This document shows positions 51,133-60,010 of a stretch of DNA of 64,000 bases, piece after piece; within the stretch, counting starts at the first letter, position 1, and every line of letters starts with the position of its first letter. Source of the DNA: Streptomyces coacervatus (lineage in GTDB: Bacteria; Actinomycetota; Actinomycetes; Streptomycetales; Streptomycetaceae); assembly GCF_029223485.1 (NCBI RefSeq), contig NZ_JARHTP010000018.1, forward strand, positions 124,001-188,000. Direction: 5' to 3'. Below the pieces are notes generated by a model. It ran no database searches, was not told where the DNA came from, and was given only the letters and a program-made list of their open reading frames with translations. The position numbers and the translations under genes are program-made.

Positions 51133-52163
51133 CCTCCGACGACGCATGGCTCGCGCCCGCCGAGTGGCTGCCGGCCGCCACCGAGAAGACGGCGGACGCG
51201 CTGGCCGCCGGCCGGGTGACCGCCGACGAGGCCGACGCGATGGGCTACGGGCAACTGCCCGTCTCCCCCGACCTGTCCGCCCCCGAGATGGCGGTGCGCG
51301 CCGCCCGGCACGCCCTGTCCCGGGCCGGTGTCCGGGCCGGTGACCTCTCCGCCGTCCTGCACGCCTGGACGTACCACCAGGGCCACGACTTCTGGTCGCC
51401 CGCGCACTACGTGGCCGCCCGGACCGGCGCCCTGGACGCGATCCCGACCGGCGTCCAGCAGATGTGCAACGGCGCGGCGGCGGCCCTGCGCACGGCGGTG
51501 CACCAGCTCGCCGCGCGGCCCGGTGACGGCCCGGTCCTGGTGACCACAGCCGACCGTTTCGCACCGCCGGGTTTCGACCGGTGGGGCGGTGACTACGGCG
51601 TCTGGTACGGCGACGGTGCCACCGCGGCCGTCGTCGGCGCCGGGCCCCGCCCCGAGGGTGCGCTGGCACTGCGCGCCCTGCACACCCGGGCGGCGCCTGA
51701 GCTGGAGAGCGCCCACCGCGACACCGAAGCCTTCCACCCGGCACCGCACACCCGTAGTGCGGCCGTGGACGTGCGCCGGACCAAGAAGGCGTTCCTCGCC
51801 GAGCACGGCAGGCCGCGCTTCCTCGACCGGCTGCGCCGGGAGACCACGGCCGTCCTGGCCGAGGCGCTGACCGAGGCGGGCATCGGCAGCGGCGGGCGGC
51901 AGTTGAGCGCCGTACTGCTGCCGCGGCTCGGCCGGGCCACCGCACGGGACGTGTACGGCCCCGCCGTCGGCGCGGTCACCGACGCGCCCCTGGCCGACCT
52001 GGGCGAGAACACCGGCCACCTCGGCGCCGGCGACCTGCTGTCCAACCTGGCCGCCCTGGCCGCGGACACCGGCCCGCACCGCCTCGGACGCGGCGAGTAC
52101 GCCGCCGTGCTGAGCGCGGGCGCCGGGTTCACGTGGAGCGCGGTCGTAGTGCAACGGACCTGA
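51129..52163 (+). CDS. KAS III-like acyltransferase, noncanonical active site
   Basis: A 344-aa thiolase-fold protein. The nucleophilic Cys sits in GVQQMCNGAAAALRTAV. The region normally holding the His (HQAN in FabH) reads LLPRLGRATARDVY and has no histidine. The Asn region reads GENTGHLGAGDLLSNL, as in the CerJ/DpsC-like group of secondary-metabolism KAS III homologues. Without the His-Asn pair for malonyl decarboxylation, acyl transfer or esterification is more likely than chain extension. It overlaps the AfsA-like gene by ATGA. Confidence 0.85.
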   Translation: MTSDDAWLAPAEWLPAATEKTADALAAGRVTADEADAMGYGQLPVSPDLSAPEMAVRAARHALSRAGVRAGDLSAVLHAWTYHQGHDFWSPAHYVAARTGALDAIPTGVQQMCNGAAAALRTAVHQLAARPGDGPVLVTTADRFAPPGFDRWGGDYGVWYGDGATAAVVGAGPRPEGALALRALHTRAAPELESAHRDTEAFHPAPHTRSAAVDVRRTKKAFLAEHGRPRFLDRLRRETTAVLAEALTEAGIGSGGRQLSAVLLPRLGRATARDVYGPAVGAVTDAPLADLGENTGHLGAGDLLSNLAALAADTGPHRLGRGEYAAVLSAGAGFTWSAVVVQRT

Positions 52164-52216
52164 ATACCCCCGGACTTCCCACCCTCTCCGCTTCGATTTC
52201 GATGAAAGGCACTGTC

Positions 52217-53866
52217 ATGACGTTCCCTCAGCGCGAGGGCCCCGGTGAGCGGCGTCCCGTCCTCGTCGTGGGCGCGGGCCCCGTGGGACTCGTACTCGCC
52301 ACCGAACTGCTCGCGCAGGGTGTTCCGGTGCGGCTGATCGACCACTCGGCCGCCGGGCCCGTCCAGCACTCCCGGGCCAGCGTCGTCTGGCCGCGCAGCC
52401 TGGAACTCCTCGGCCGTATCGGCGCCTCCGAGCCGCTGATCGAGCTGGGCAACCGACTGGACTCGGTGCAGTACTACTCGGACAAGCGGCACCTCGGCGC
52501 CATCGAGATGAGCCGACTCGCCGACACCCCGTACCCCTTCGGCGTGGTCGTCCCGCAGGACACCACCGAGGAGGTGATCCGCACCCGGCTGGCCGCGTAC
52601 GGCGGCGAGATCGAGTTCGGCTCCCTCACCGGGCTCGACACCTCGGGGCCCCGGCCGGTCGCGGAGATACAGCGGGCCGACGGAACCGCCGAGCAGATCG
52701 AGGCGGACTATGTGATCGGCGCGGACGGGGCGCACAGCGCCGTGCGGCGCCTCGCCGGGATCGAGCTCCTCGGCACCGGCAACGACGTGCTGTTCGCGAT
52801 CGGTGACGGTCCCGTGGCCGGCGACCTGGACCAGCACGCGCTGATGTACTGCTACTCCCGCTCCGGCGCTCTGGGCATCGCCCCCTTCGGCGGCGGGATG
52901 TACCGGCTCGCCATCAGCGTGCCGGACTGGCGCGAGGAGCAGGGGCCGCCGCCGGAGCTGTTCCAGCGGTTCGTCGACGAGCGTTCCCCGCGGGCCGGGA
53001 TCGTCGGTGAGCTCGACTGGTCCACCATCTTCCGGGCGCGGCGCCGGGTGGCCGAGACCATGCGCGCGGGCCGGGTCTTCCTCGCGGGCGACGCCGCCCA
53101 TGTGTTCAGCGCGGCCGGTGCGCAGGGCATGAACACCGGCATCCAGGACGCGGTCAACCTCGCCTGGAAGCTGGCCGGCGTGGTCAGGGGCGCCTTCGAA
53201 CCGGGCATCCTCGACACCTACGACAGCGATCGCCACCTGGCCGCGGAGCGCATCGTGCTGACCACGGCCAAGCAGACCAGCTGGGGGCTGTTCAAGCGGC
53301 GTCACGAGCTCGCCCTGCGCGACGCCACCGTACGGCTGGCCCATCGGACCGGGGTGCTGCAGCGGTTCGGTGCCCCGCTGATGGCGCAGCACGACGTCAG
53401 CTACCGGCCGGCCGAGTCCCTGCGCGACACGCTGCCGGGGCTGACCCGCAGGATCCGCGTCGGCGACCGGCTGCCGGTGTTCGCCGCGCACGACGACTCC
53501 CAGCCGGGCGCCGAGCGCTGGCCCTCGATCGACCCGGCGCGGCTGACGCTGCTGCTCTGGGCCGGCGAGCGTCAGGACGCCGGCTGGCTGGCCGCCCGCG
53601 AGTCCGTGTCGACGGCCGCCCCCGACGGTGTACCGGTACGGGACATCTCCGCCTGGCCGGGCTTCACCCCCCTGCTCGGCACCACCCCGAAGGCCCTCGT
53701 GGTGCGCCCCGACGGGCACGTGGCGGCGATCGTCGCCCCTGAGCCGGCGGCCGTCCGTACGGCACTGCGCAGGGTGGGGAGCAGCTTCCGGGCGGGCGGC
53801 ACCGTGACGGCCCTGGCCCTGCCCTCGGCCCGTACGGCCGACGAGGCCGAGGAGCTGGCGTCATGA
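52217..53866 (+). CDS. FAD-dependent aromatic monooxygenase
   Basis: A 549-aa class A flavin hydroxylase: VLVVGAGPVGLVLATELLAQ, YVIGADGAHSAVRRLAG and FLAGDAAHVFSAAGAQGMNTGIQDA, followed by a C-terminal thioredoxin-like domain (VGDRLPVFA, then LLLWAG and ALVVRPDGHVAAI). It is the PheA/MhpA-like type used for ring hydroxylation or Baeyer-Villiger steps in polyketide pathways. It overlaps the KAS III-ACP gene by four bases (ATGA). With the monooxygenase at 40815 the cluster has two different flavin oxygenases. Confidence 0.93.
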   Translation: MTFPQREGPGERRPVLVVGAGPVGLVLATELLAQGVPVRLIDHSAAGPVQHSRASVVWPRSLELLGRIGASEPLIELGNRLDSVQYYSDKRHLGAIEMSRLADTPYPFGVVVPQDTTEEVIRTRLAAYGGEIEFGSLTGLDTSGPRPVAEIQRADGTAEQIEADYVIGADGAHSAVRRLAGIELLGTGNDVLFAIGDGPVAGDLDQHALMYCYSRSGALGIAPFGGGMYRLAISVPDWREEQGPPPELFQRFVDERSPRAGIVGELDWSTIFRARRRVAETMRAGRVFLAGDAAHVFSAAGAQGMNTGIQDAVNLAWKLAGVVRGAFEPGILDTYDSDRHLAAERIVLTTAKQTSWGLFKRRHELALRDATVRLAHRTGVLQRFGAPLMAQHDVSYRPAESLRDTLPGLTRRIRVGDRLPVFAAHDDSQPGAERWPSIDPARLTLLLWAGERQDAGWLAARESVSTAAPDGVPVRDISAWPGFTPLLGTTPKALVVRPDGHVAAIVAPEPAAVRTALRRVGSSFRAGGTVTALALPSARTADEAEELAS

Positions 53867-55170
53867 GCCGCGCCGCTGTCCTGTGCGGTCTGGGTGGTGC
53901 GCTGCCGGAGAGGGTCGTGTCCAATGAGGAGCTGGCGGAGCAGTTGGACACCTCGGACCGGTGGATCCGTACCCGGACCGGGATCGGCCGGCGTCATGTC
54001 GTCGCCCCGGGCGAGGCCACCTCCGACCTCGCGGTGGCGGCCGGACGGGATGCGCTGGCCTCCGCCCGCCTCGGCGACGTGGACCTGGTGGTGCTGGCCA
54101 CCAGCACCCCGGACCGGCCGTGCCCGGCCACCGCGCCGGACGTCGCCCACCGGCTCGGGCTCGGGACGGTGCCCGCCTTCGACGTGGCCGCCGTGTGCAC
54201 CGGGTTCGTGTACGCGCTGGCCGCCGCGTCCTCAATGATCACCGCGGGGGTCGCCGAACGGGCCCTGGTGATCGGCGCGGACACCTTCTCCACCATCCTC
54301 GACCCGGCCGACCGCACCACCCGGGCCATCTTCGGCGACGGAGCCGGAGCCGTGGTCCTGCGGGCGGGCGAGGCGGACGAGCCGGGCGCGCTGCTCGGCT
54401 TCGACCTGGGCAGCGACGGCTCGGGCGGCGACCTGATCACCGTGCGCGCCGGAGGCTCCCGACAGCGCTCCACGCCCGAACCCCCGGGCGCCGGCGACCA
54501 CTTCTTCACCATGGACGGCCGGCCCGTGTTCACCCAGGCAGTACTGAACATGAGCCGCTCCTCGGGGACCCTCCTCGAACGGATCGGCTGGACCCCCGCC
54601 GAAGTGGACAAGGTCGTGGCGCACCAGGCCAACATCCGCATCCTCAACGCCGTCGGCGAGCAACTCGGCCTGGAGGAGAAGCAGATCGTGGCCAACCTGG
54701 ACCGGGTCGGCAACACCGTCGCCGCCTCGATCCCCCTTGCACTGCGCGACGCCGCCGCCGACGGCGATCTGCAGCCCGGCCACCGCGTGCTCCTCACCGG
54801 CTTCGGCGGCGGCCTCACCTGGGGCTCGGCCGCGCTGGTCTGGCCGGCCCTGGAACCCACCGACCACACCGACAACCCAGAGAACGAACAACGAGAGGAA
54901 ACCACCATGAGCACTCCCGTCATCCAGACCCAGGAATCCCTCAAGCACCGCGTCTCCGCCCTGATCAGCGAGAAGTTCGGCCTCGACGAGGCGGAGCTGC
55001 TCTCCGGCGCCACCTTCGACGAGCTGGAGATCGACTCGCTGATACTCGTGGAGCTGAGCCTGATCCTGCGCAAGGAGATGGACATCGTCCTGCAGGAGGG
55101 CGAGCTGAAGTCCGCCTTCACCCTGGACGAGGCCGTCGCGGTGATCCGTGCGAAGGCGGATCAGGCGTGA
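53863..55170 (+). CDS. KAS III fused to an acyl carrier protein
   Basis: One uninterrupted 435-codon frame. Residues 1-335 are a canonical FabH-type KAS III, with Cys112 (AAVCTGFVYA), His254 (VAHQANIRI) and Asn284 (VGNTVAASIP). After a hydrophilic linker (EPTDHTDNPENEQREETT), residues 349-435 are a complete ACP with Ser392 in EIDSLILVEL. FabH and ACP are normally separate proteins. AGAGGAAACCACC just before the internal ATG at 54907 is a good ribosome-binding site, so free ACP may also be made. The enzyme would start chains from acyl-CoA and malonyl-ACP. It overlaps both neighbours by four bases. Confidence 0.88.
   Translation: MSRAAVLCGLGGALPERVVSNEELAEQLDTSDRWIRTRTGIGRRHVVAPGEATSDLAVAAGRDALASARLGDVDLVVLATSTPDRPCPATAPDVAHRLGLGTVPAFDVAAVCTGFVYALAAASSMITAGVAERALVIGADTFSTILDPADRTTRAIFGDGAGAVVLRAGEADEPGALLGFDLGSDGSGGDLITVRAGGSRQRSTPEPPGAGDHFFTMDGRPVFTQAVLNMSRSSGTLLERIGWTPAEVDKVVAHQANIRILNAVGEQLGLEEKQIVANLDRVGNTVAASIPLALRDAAADGDLQPGHRVLLTGFGGGLTWGSAALVWPALEPTDHTDNPENEQREETTMSTPVIQTQESLKHRVSALISEKFGLDEAELLSGATFDELEIDSLILVELSLILRKEMDIVLQEGELKSAFTLDEAVAVIRAKADQA
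54894..54909 (+). promoter_or_regulatory. Internal ribosome-binding site and start for a free ACP
   Basis: GAGAGGAAACCACCATG lies inside the KAS III-ACP frame, with the ATG at 54907. Translation from here would give an 87-aa ACP with its own normal N-terminus, MSTPVIQTQESLKHR. Confidence 0.6.
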
Positions 55171-56411
55171 GCGGCGTGGCCCGGGGCCGCGGAGTCGCGG
55201 TCACCGGCATGGGCCTGGTCACCCCGGCCGGTATCGGGGTGGAGGAGAACTGGCGGCGTGTGCTGTCCGGTGTCTCCGCCGGGGCCACCGACCCCGAACT
55301 CAAGGGCGAGAAGGTCGACATCTCCTGCCGGGTTCCCGGCTTCGACCCGACGGCCGAGCTGGGCCGGCGCACCGCCTGGAAGCTGGACCGCTTCACCCAG
55401 CTCGCCGTGGTCGGCGCCCGGCAGGCGGTCGCCGACTCCGGCCTGGACACCGGGTCCTGGGACTGCACCCGGGTGGGCGTGGTCATCGGCAACTCCCTGG
55501 GCGGCGCGGCCACCCTGGAGAAGCAGCTGCGCACCTACTCGGAGGGCACCCCCGAGGACGTGTCGGCGCTGATGATCCCCATGAGCATGGTCAACATGGT
55601 CGCCGGATACGTCGCGATGGACCTGCGTATCCACGGCCCCAGCCTGGTCACGGCGACCGCGTGCGCGTCGGGGGCGTCCGCGATCGGCACGGCCCGCGAA
55701 TGGCTGCTGTCGGGGCTGTGCGACGTGGTCCTGGCCGGCGGCACCGAATCGGCGATCAGCCCCGGCACGCTCAACGGGCTGTCCCGGATGGGCGCCCTGT
55801 CCGGCCGTACCGACCAACCGGCCGCGGCGTCCCGCCCGTTCGCGGCGGACCGGGACGGCTTCGTGGCCGGCGAGGGCGCGGCGATCCTCGTGCTGGAACG
55901 GTGCGCGGACGCCACCGCCCGGGGCGCCCGGCGCTATGCGGACATCGCCGGCTTCAGCGCCACGTCCGACGCGCACCACGCCACCGCCCCGCACCCGCAG
56001 GGCGAGGGCCTGGCGCGGGCGCTGCGGGCCGCCCTGGACGACGCCGGAGTGCTCCCCGACGAAGTGGAGCACGTCAACGCGCACGGCACCTCCACCCCGA
56101 TGAACGACCTCACGGAGGCCCGCGCCCTGCACTCGGTGCTCGGCGACCGCGCGGCGATCACCTCCACCAAGGGCGTCACCGGCCACACCCTCGCCGCGGC
56201 GGGTGCCGTCGAGGCCGCGTACACCGCACTGGCGCTGTACCACGGCGCCATGCCGCCCACCGCCAACGTCGAGTCGCTGGACCCGGCGATCGACGTCGAC
56301 ATCGACGTGGTCACCGGCTCGGCGCGGCACCGGCGGTTGAGTGTCGCCGCGAGCACCTCCCTGGGGTTCGGGGGGCACAACGCCGCCCTGGTCCTCACCG
56401 CCGCGGCCTGA
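55167..56411 (+). CDS. Beta-ketoacyl-ACP synthase II (FabF-like)
   Basis: A 414-aa elongating ketosynthase with Cys166 in TATACASGASAIG, His306 in VNAHGTSTPMND and His340 in GVTGHTLAAAG, plus FGFGGHN-like FGGHNAALVL at the end. All catalytic residues are present. GTG 55167 overlaps the ACP stop by GTGA. No chain-length-factor partner is present, so this is not a minimal type II aromatic PKS. It more likely extends the chain begun by the KAS III. Confidence 0.93.
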   Translation: MSGVARGRGVAVTGMGLVTPAGIGVEENWRRVLSGVSAGATDPELKGEKVDISCRVPGFDPTAELGRRTAWKLDRFTQLAVVGARQAVADSGLDTGSWDCTRVGVVIGNSLGGAATLEKQLRTYSEGTPEDVSALMIPMSMVNMVAGYVAMDLRIHGPSLVTATACASGASAIGTAREWLLSGLCDVVLAGGTESAISPGTLNGLSRMGALSGRTDQPAAASRPFAADRDGFVAGEGAAILVLERCADATARGARRYADIAGFSATSDAHHATAPHPQGEGLARALRAALDDAGVLPDEVEHVNAHGTSTPMNDLTEARALHSVLGDRAAITSTKGVTGHTLAAAGAVEAAYTALALYHGAMPPTANVESLDPAIDVDIDVVTGSARHRRLSVAASTSLGFGGHNAALVLTAAA

Positions 56412-56471
56412 CGGGGCCGGGGTGTCCGCACCCCGGCCCCTCCGATCCCCCCTGACAGGAAGGAACTTCGC

Positions 56472-57437
56472 GTGAGCACGCGCAGCCTCGGCCCGACCGG
56501 ACTCGACGTCCACCCCGTCGGCCTCGGATGCATGGGAATGAGCTGGGGCTATGCAGAGTCCCAGCGCGACGACGCGGTCTCGGTCGCGGTGATCCGGCAG
56601 GCGCTGGACGCCGGGCCGGTGCTGCTGGACACGGCCGATGCCTACGGCGAGGGCCACAACGAAACCCTCGTCGGCCGCGCCCTCGCCGGCCGCCGCGGCG
56701 ACGCCGTGGTCGCGACCAAGACCGGCATCGTCGTGGACGACCTCGCCACCCGCGCCCTGAGCCGCGACGGTTCCCCCGAGCACATCCGGCGCTCGGCCGA
56801 CGCCTCCCTGAGGCGGCTCGGCGTCGACGTCATCGACCTGTACTACCTGCACCGCGTCGACCCCGCCGTACCGCTGGAGGAGTCCTGGGGCGCACTGTCC
56901 GAGCTGGTGCGCGCGGGCAAGGTGCGCCACCTCGGGCTGTCGGAGGTGACCCGGGAGCAGGCCGACACCGCCCACCGCGCGCATCCGGTGGCGGCGGTGC
57001 AGTCCGAACTGTCCCTGTGGACAAGGGAACCGCTCGACCCCGACAGCGGGATCTCCGGCTGGTGCGCCGAACACGGCGCCGCCTTCGTGCCGTTCGCCCC
57101 GCTGGGCCGGGGTTTCCTCACCGGCCGCTACACCCGGCCCGAGGACTTCGAGGCCGGCGACTTCCGCGCCACCAACCCCCGTTTCACGGGTACGGCGTTC
57201 ATCGCCAACCTGCGCATCACGCATGCGGTGGAGAAGGTCGCCGCCCGGCACGGCGCCACCGCCGCCCAGGTCGCCATCGCCTGGACCCTCGCCCAGGGCG
57301 ACCACGTCGTCCCGATCCCCGGCACCAAGCAGCCCCGCTATCTGACGGACAACCTGACGGCGGCCGAACTGCCGCTCACCGCAGAGGACTTGAAGGAACT
57401 GGACGCGGCCCCGGACCCCACCGGCAGCCGCTACTGA
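56472..57437 (+). CDS. Aldo/keto reductase
   Basis: A 321-aa TIM-barrel NADPH reductase: VGLGCMGMSWGYAESQRDD, LDTADAYGEGHNETLVGRAL (catalytic Asp and Tyr), VVATKTG (Lys), YYLHRVDP (His), and the cofactor segment VVPIPGTKQPRYLTDNL. The active-site tetrad Asp-Tyr-Lys-His is complete. In this operon it probably reduces a ketone or aldehyde intermediate, perhaps the keto group of a butenolide or sugar-derived part. Confidence 0.93.
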   Translation: MSTRSLGPTGLDVHPVGLGCMGMSWGYAESQRDDAVSVAVIRQALDAGPVLLDTADAYGEGHNETLVGRALAGRRGDAVVATKTGIVVDDLATRALSRDGSPEHIRRSADASLRRLGVDVIDLYYLHRVDPAVPLEESWGALSELVRAGKVRHLGLSEVTREQADTAHRAHPVAAVQSELSLWTREPLDPDSGISGWCAEHGAAFVPFAPLGRGFLTGRYTRPEDFEAGDFRATNPRFTGTAFIANLRITHAVEKVAARHGATAAQVAIAWTLAQGDHVVPIPGTKQPRYLTDNLTAAELPLTAEDLKELDAAPDPTGSRY

Positions 57438-57468
57438 CCGCACGCCCCTCCACCCACAGGAGCACACC

Positions 57469-59181
57469 ATGCCCGATCAGCCGGACGGCGCCCCCGCGCC
57501 GTCCCCGTACACCGTGGCCGTCGTCGGTCTGGGCGGCACCGGACTGACCCTGGTGCGCCGACTGGCCGGCGCGGGACTCACCGTCGTCGGCATCGACGAC
57601 GACCCGGCGGCCCTGGTCCGCGCCCAGGAACTGCCCCCGTCCGAACGCCCCCGCACGGTGACCCGCTTCCCGGCCGGGGTCACCGCCGCCGACCTGGTCA
57701 TCGAGGCGGTACCGGAACCGGCGGCGCTGAAGCGGCTGGTGCTGGCCAAGGTGCGACAGCGCGTCAGGCCCGGCACCCCGGTGCTCACCACCGCGCTGAC
57801 CACGCCCCTCGCCGAACTCCAGGAGGCCGCGGGCCCGGACCTGTTCGCGCTGCGCTTCCTGCGCGCGGACGACCTGGACTCCGTGGAGGTCGCCCGCGCT
57901 CCCGGCGCCGGGGACGCCGCGGCCGAGCGGGTGGAACAGATACTGACGGCGGCCGGAATCACGGCGCACCAGGTCGTCGACCGGCCGGGCTCGCTCGCCC
58001 CCGGCCTGCTGCTCGGCCTGCTGAACCGGGCCGCGTGGATGGTCCACGACGGGTACGCCACCGCCGAGGACATCGACACAGCGGTACGGCTCGGCTGCGG
58101 CTGGCGGGAAGGTCCGTTGGCCGTGCTGGACGCGATCGGCCTGGACACGGCACGCGACCTGCTCTCCCGCCTCGCCGAGACGGCCGACGGGCACCCGGCG
58201 CCGGCCCCGGTCCTCGACGAACTGATCGCCCGGGGCGGGCTCGGCCGCAAGACGGGCCACGGCTTCCACCGCCACGACCGGGGCGAGGGGCCGCGCCGCC
58301 CGGCGGAGCCGACCGCCCCGCCCGGCCGCCGGGTGGTGGTCGTGGGCTCCGGGACCATGGCCACCGGCATCGCGGAGTCCTTCGTGCGCGGCGGCTTCGA
58401 CACCACACTGCTGGCCCGGACCGAGGAGAAGGCACAAGAGGCCGCGGAACGCGTGGAGTTCGCGCTGCGGCGCACGGACGAGGAAGGAGGGCAGGGCGGC
58501 TTCACCGCGACCGCGGACCGCTCGATGCTGGGCACGGTGGACATCGTCGTCGAGGCCGTGGTGGAGGACCTGGAGGTCAAGCGGCGGCTCTTCGCCGAGC
58601 TGGGCGCGGTCTGCGCGCCGCACACCCTGCTGGCCACATCCACCTCCAGCCTGCCGGTCGCCGCGTGCACCGAGCCCGCGGGCCGTCCCGCGGACGTGCT
58701 GGGCCTGCACTTCTTCAACCCGGCTGCGGTGATGCGCCTGGTGGAGCTGGTCCCGGCGAAGGGCACCAGCAGGCACTCTCTGGCCCGTGCCCGCGCGGTG
58801 GCCGAACGGCTCGGCAAGCAGACCGTGCAGTGCGGCGACCGGGCCGGTTTCATCGTCAACGCGCTGCTCTTCCCGTATCTGAACCAGGCTCTCGAACTGC
58901 TGGACGCGGACGAGACGACGACCGCGGCGCTGGACGCGACCGCGCGCGCCGTGGGCGGCCAGCCGCTCGGTCCCGTACGGCTGCTCGACACGGTGGGCGC
59001 CGATGTGGCGCTGGAGGTGCAGCGCCGGCTCCAGGCCGACCCGCGCTGCCGGGCACCGGAGACGGCCCCCCTGCTGGAGCAGCTGGTGGCCGCGGGGCAC
59101 CTGGGCCGCAAGACGCCCGGCAAGGGCACCCGCACCTACCTGGCCGCCCGCGCCACGGCGCCGGTTCCCGCGTCCGTCTGA
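57469..59181 (+). CDS. Tandem 3-hydroxyacyl-CoA dehydrogenase-like protein
   Basis: A 570-aa protein made of two homologous dehydrogenase units. The N-terminal unit (about 12-270) starts VAVVGLGGTGLTLVRRLAGA and ends LGRKTGHGFHRH, but its NPxxxM catalytic segment has become LRFLRADDLDSVEV, so it looks degenerate. The C-terminal unit (about 285-560) has VVVVGSGTMATGIAESFV, LHFFNPAAVMRLVELV with the catalytic His, FIVNALLFPYLNQA and LGRKTPGKGTRTY. It would interconvert beta-keto- and beta-hydroxyacyl thioesters with NAD(H). Internal duplication with one decayed active site suggests a pseudodimer. Confidence 0.9.
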   Translation: MPDQPDGAPAPSPYTVAVVGLGGTGLTLVRRLAGAGLTVVGIDDDPAALVRAQELPPSERPRTVTRFPAGVTAADLVIEAVPEPAALKRLVLAKVRQRVRPGTPVLTTALTTPLAELQEAAGPDLFALRFLRADDLDSVEVARAPGAGDAAAERVEQILTAAGITAHQVVDRPGSLAPGLLLGLLNRAAWMVHDGYATAEDIDTAVRLGCGWREGPLAVLDAIGLDTARDLLSRLAETADGHPAPAPVLDELIARGGLGRKTGHGFHRHDRGEGPRRPAEPTAPPGRRVVVVGSGTMATGIAESFVRGGFDTTLLARTEEKAQEAAERVEFALRRTDEEGGQGGFTATADRSMLGTVDIVVEAVVEDLEVKRRLFAELGAVCAPHTLLATSTSSLPVAACTEPAGRPADVLGLHFFNPAAVMRLVELVPAKGTSRHSLARARAVAERLGKQTVQCGDRAGFIVNALLFPYLNQALELLDADETTTAALDATARAVGGQPLGPVRLLDTVGADVALEVQRRLQADPRCRAPETAPLLEQLVAAGHLGRKTPGKGTRTYLAARATAPVPASV

Positions 59182-59269
59182 TCCCGCCGGGCGGCGGCTC
59201 TTCCCCCCTCCCCCCAGGTGGGGCCGCCGCCCGGCTTCCCCCTCCCACCGCACGGAAGGCCGTACCACC

Positions 59270-60010
59270 ATGTCCGCTGTCCCCGGCACACCTGACGCCC
59301 CCGTCGAGATCGCCTTCTTCGACGTCGACGAGACGCTGATCACCGTCAAGAGCATGTTCCGCTTCCTGGAGTTCCACTACCGCGAGCGCGGGCTGCCGCC
59401 GTCCGCCTACGAGGAGGCGGCGGGCACACTGCGGCGCAGGTCGGCGGCGGGTGTCTCACGGCTGGTCACCAACCGTGAGTACTACCGCCTGTACGCGGAC
59501 CGCCCGCGCGAGGAGCTGTTCGCGCACGGCCGCGCCTGGTTCGACGCGGAGCTCGCCGCCGGCACGCTGCTGCATCAGCCGGTGGTGTCCGCGCTGCGCC
59601 GGCACCGCGAGCAGGGCGCGCTGACCGTGCTGGTGTCGGGCTCGTTCCGGCCCTGTCTGGAGCCGGTCGCGGAGCTGCTCGGCGCCGACGAGATCCTGTG
59701 CAGCGAGCCGGAGTACGTCGGCGGGTACTGCACGGGTCTGGTGGAACACCCCGTCATCGGCGTCGAGAAGGGCCGGCTGGCGCGCACGCTGATGCGGCGG
59801 CGCGCGGTGTCCCCGTCGCACGCCGCCGCCTACGCGGATCACGCCTCCGACCTCGACCTCCTGCGCTCCGTGGGCCATCCCGTCGCCGTCGGCGACGACA
59901 TGGTGCTCGGCGCCCATGTCGCCCGGGTGGGCGGAGGGACACTGCCGGGGGTCGGCCGGGTCGTGGAGGTCAGCCGGTCGGTTCCTGCGCGACCGACACC
60001 AGCGCGGTGA
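59270..60010 (+). CDS. HAD-superfamily phosphatase (SerB-like, IB type)
   Basis: A 246-aa HAD hydrolase. Motif I is EIAFFDVDETLITVKSMF (nucleophile and acid Asp), motif II is TVLVSGSFRPCLEP, and motif III/IV is AAYADHASDLDLLRSVGHPVAVGDD. This subfamily includes phosphoserine phosphatase-like enzymes. In this cluster it may dephosphorylate the butenolide phosphate made by an AfsA-type enzyme, a step known to require a phosphatase in gamma-butyrolactone pathways. AAGG precedes the ATG. Its 3' end overlaps the convergent AfsA homologue by 41 bp. Confidence 0.88.
   Translation: MSAVPGTPDAPVEIAFFDVDETLITVKSMFRFLEFHYRERGLPPSAYEEAAGTLRRRSAAGVSRLVTNREYYRLYADRPREELFAHGRAWFDAELAAGTLLHQPVVSALRRHREQGALTVLVSGSFRPCLEPVAELLGADEILCSEPEYVGGYCTGLVEHPVIGVEKGRLARTLMRRRAVSPSHAAAYADHASDLDLLRSVGHPVAVGDDMVLGAHVARVGGGTLPGVGRVVEVSRSVPARPTPAR

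Noticed and set aside
53961..56411. 816-residue plus-strand frame over the KAS III-ACP and KAS II genes
   Set aside because: Its N-terminal two-thirds is an out-of-frame Arg-rich shadow. Only the C-terminal part is the real KAS II, whose start at 55167 is fixed by GTGA.
53863..56411. Minimal type II aromatic PKS
   Set aside because: There is a KAS III, an ACP and one KAS II but no chain-length factor and no cyclase or aromatase, so an aromatic polyketide system is not supported.
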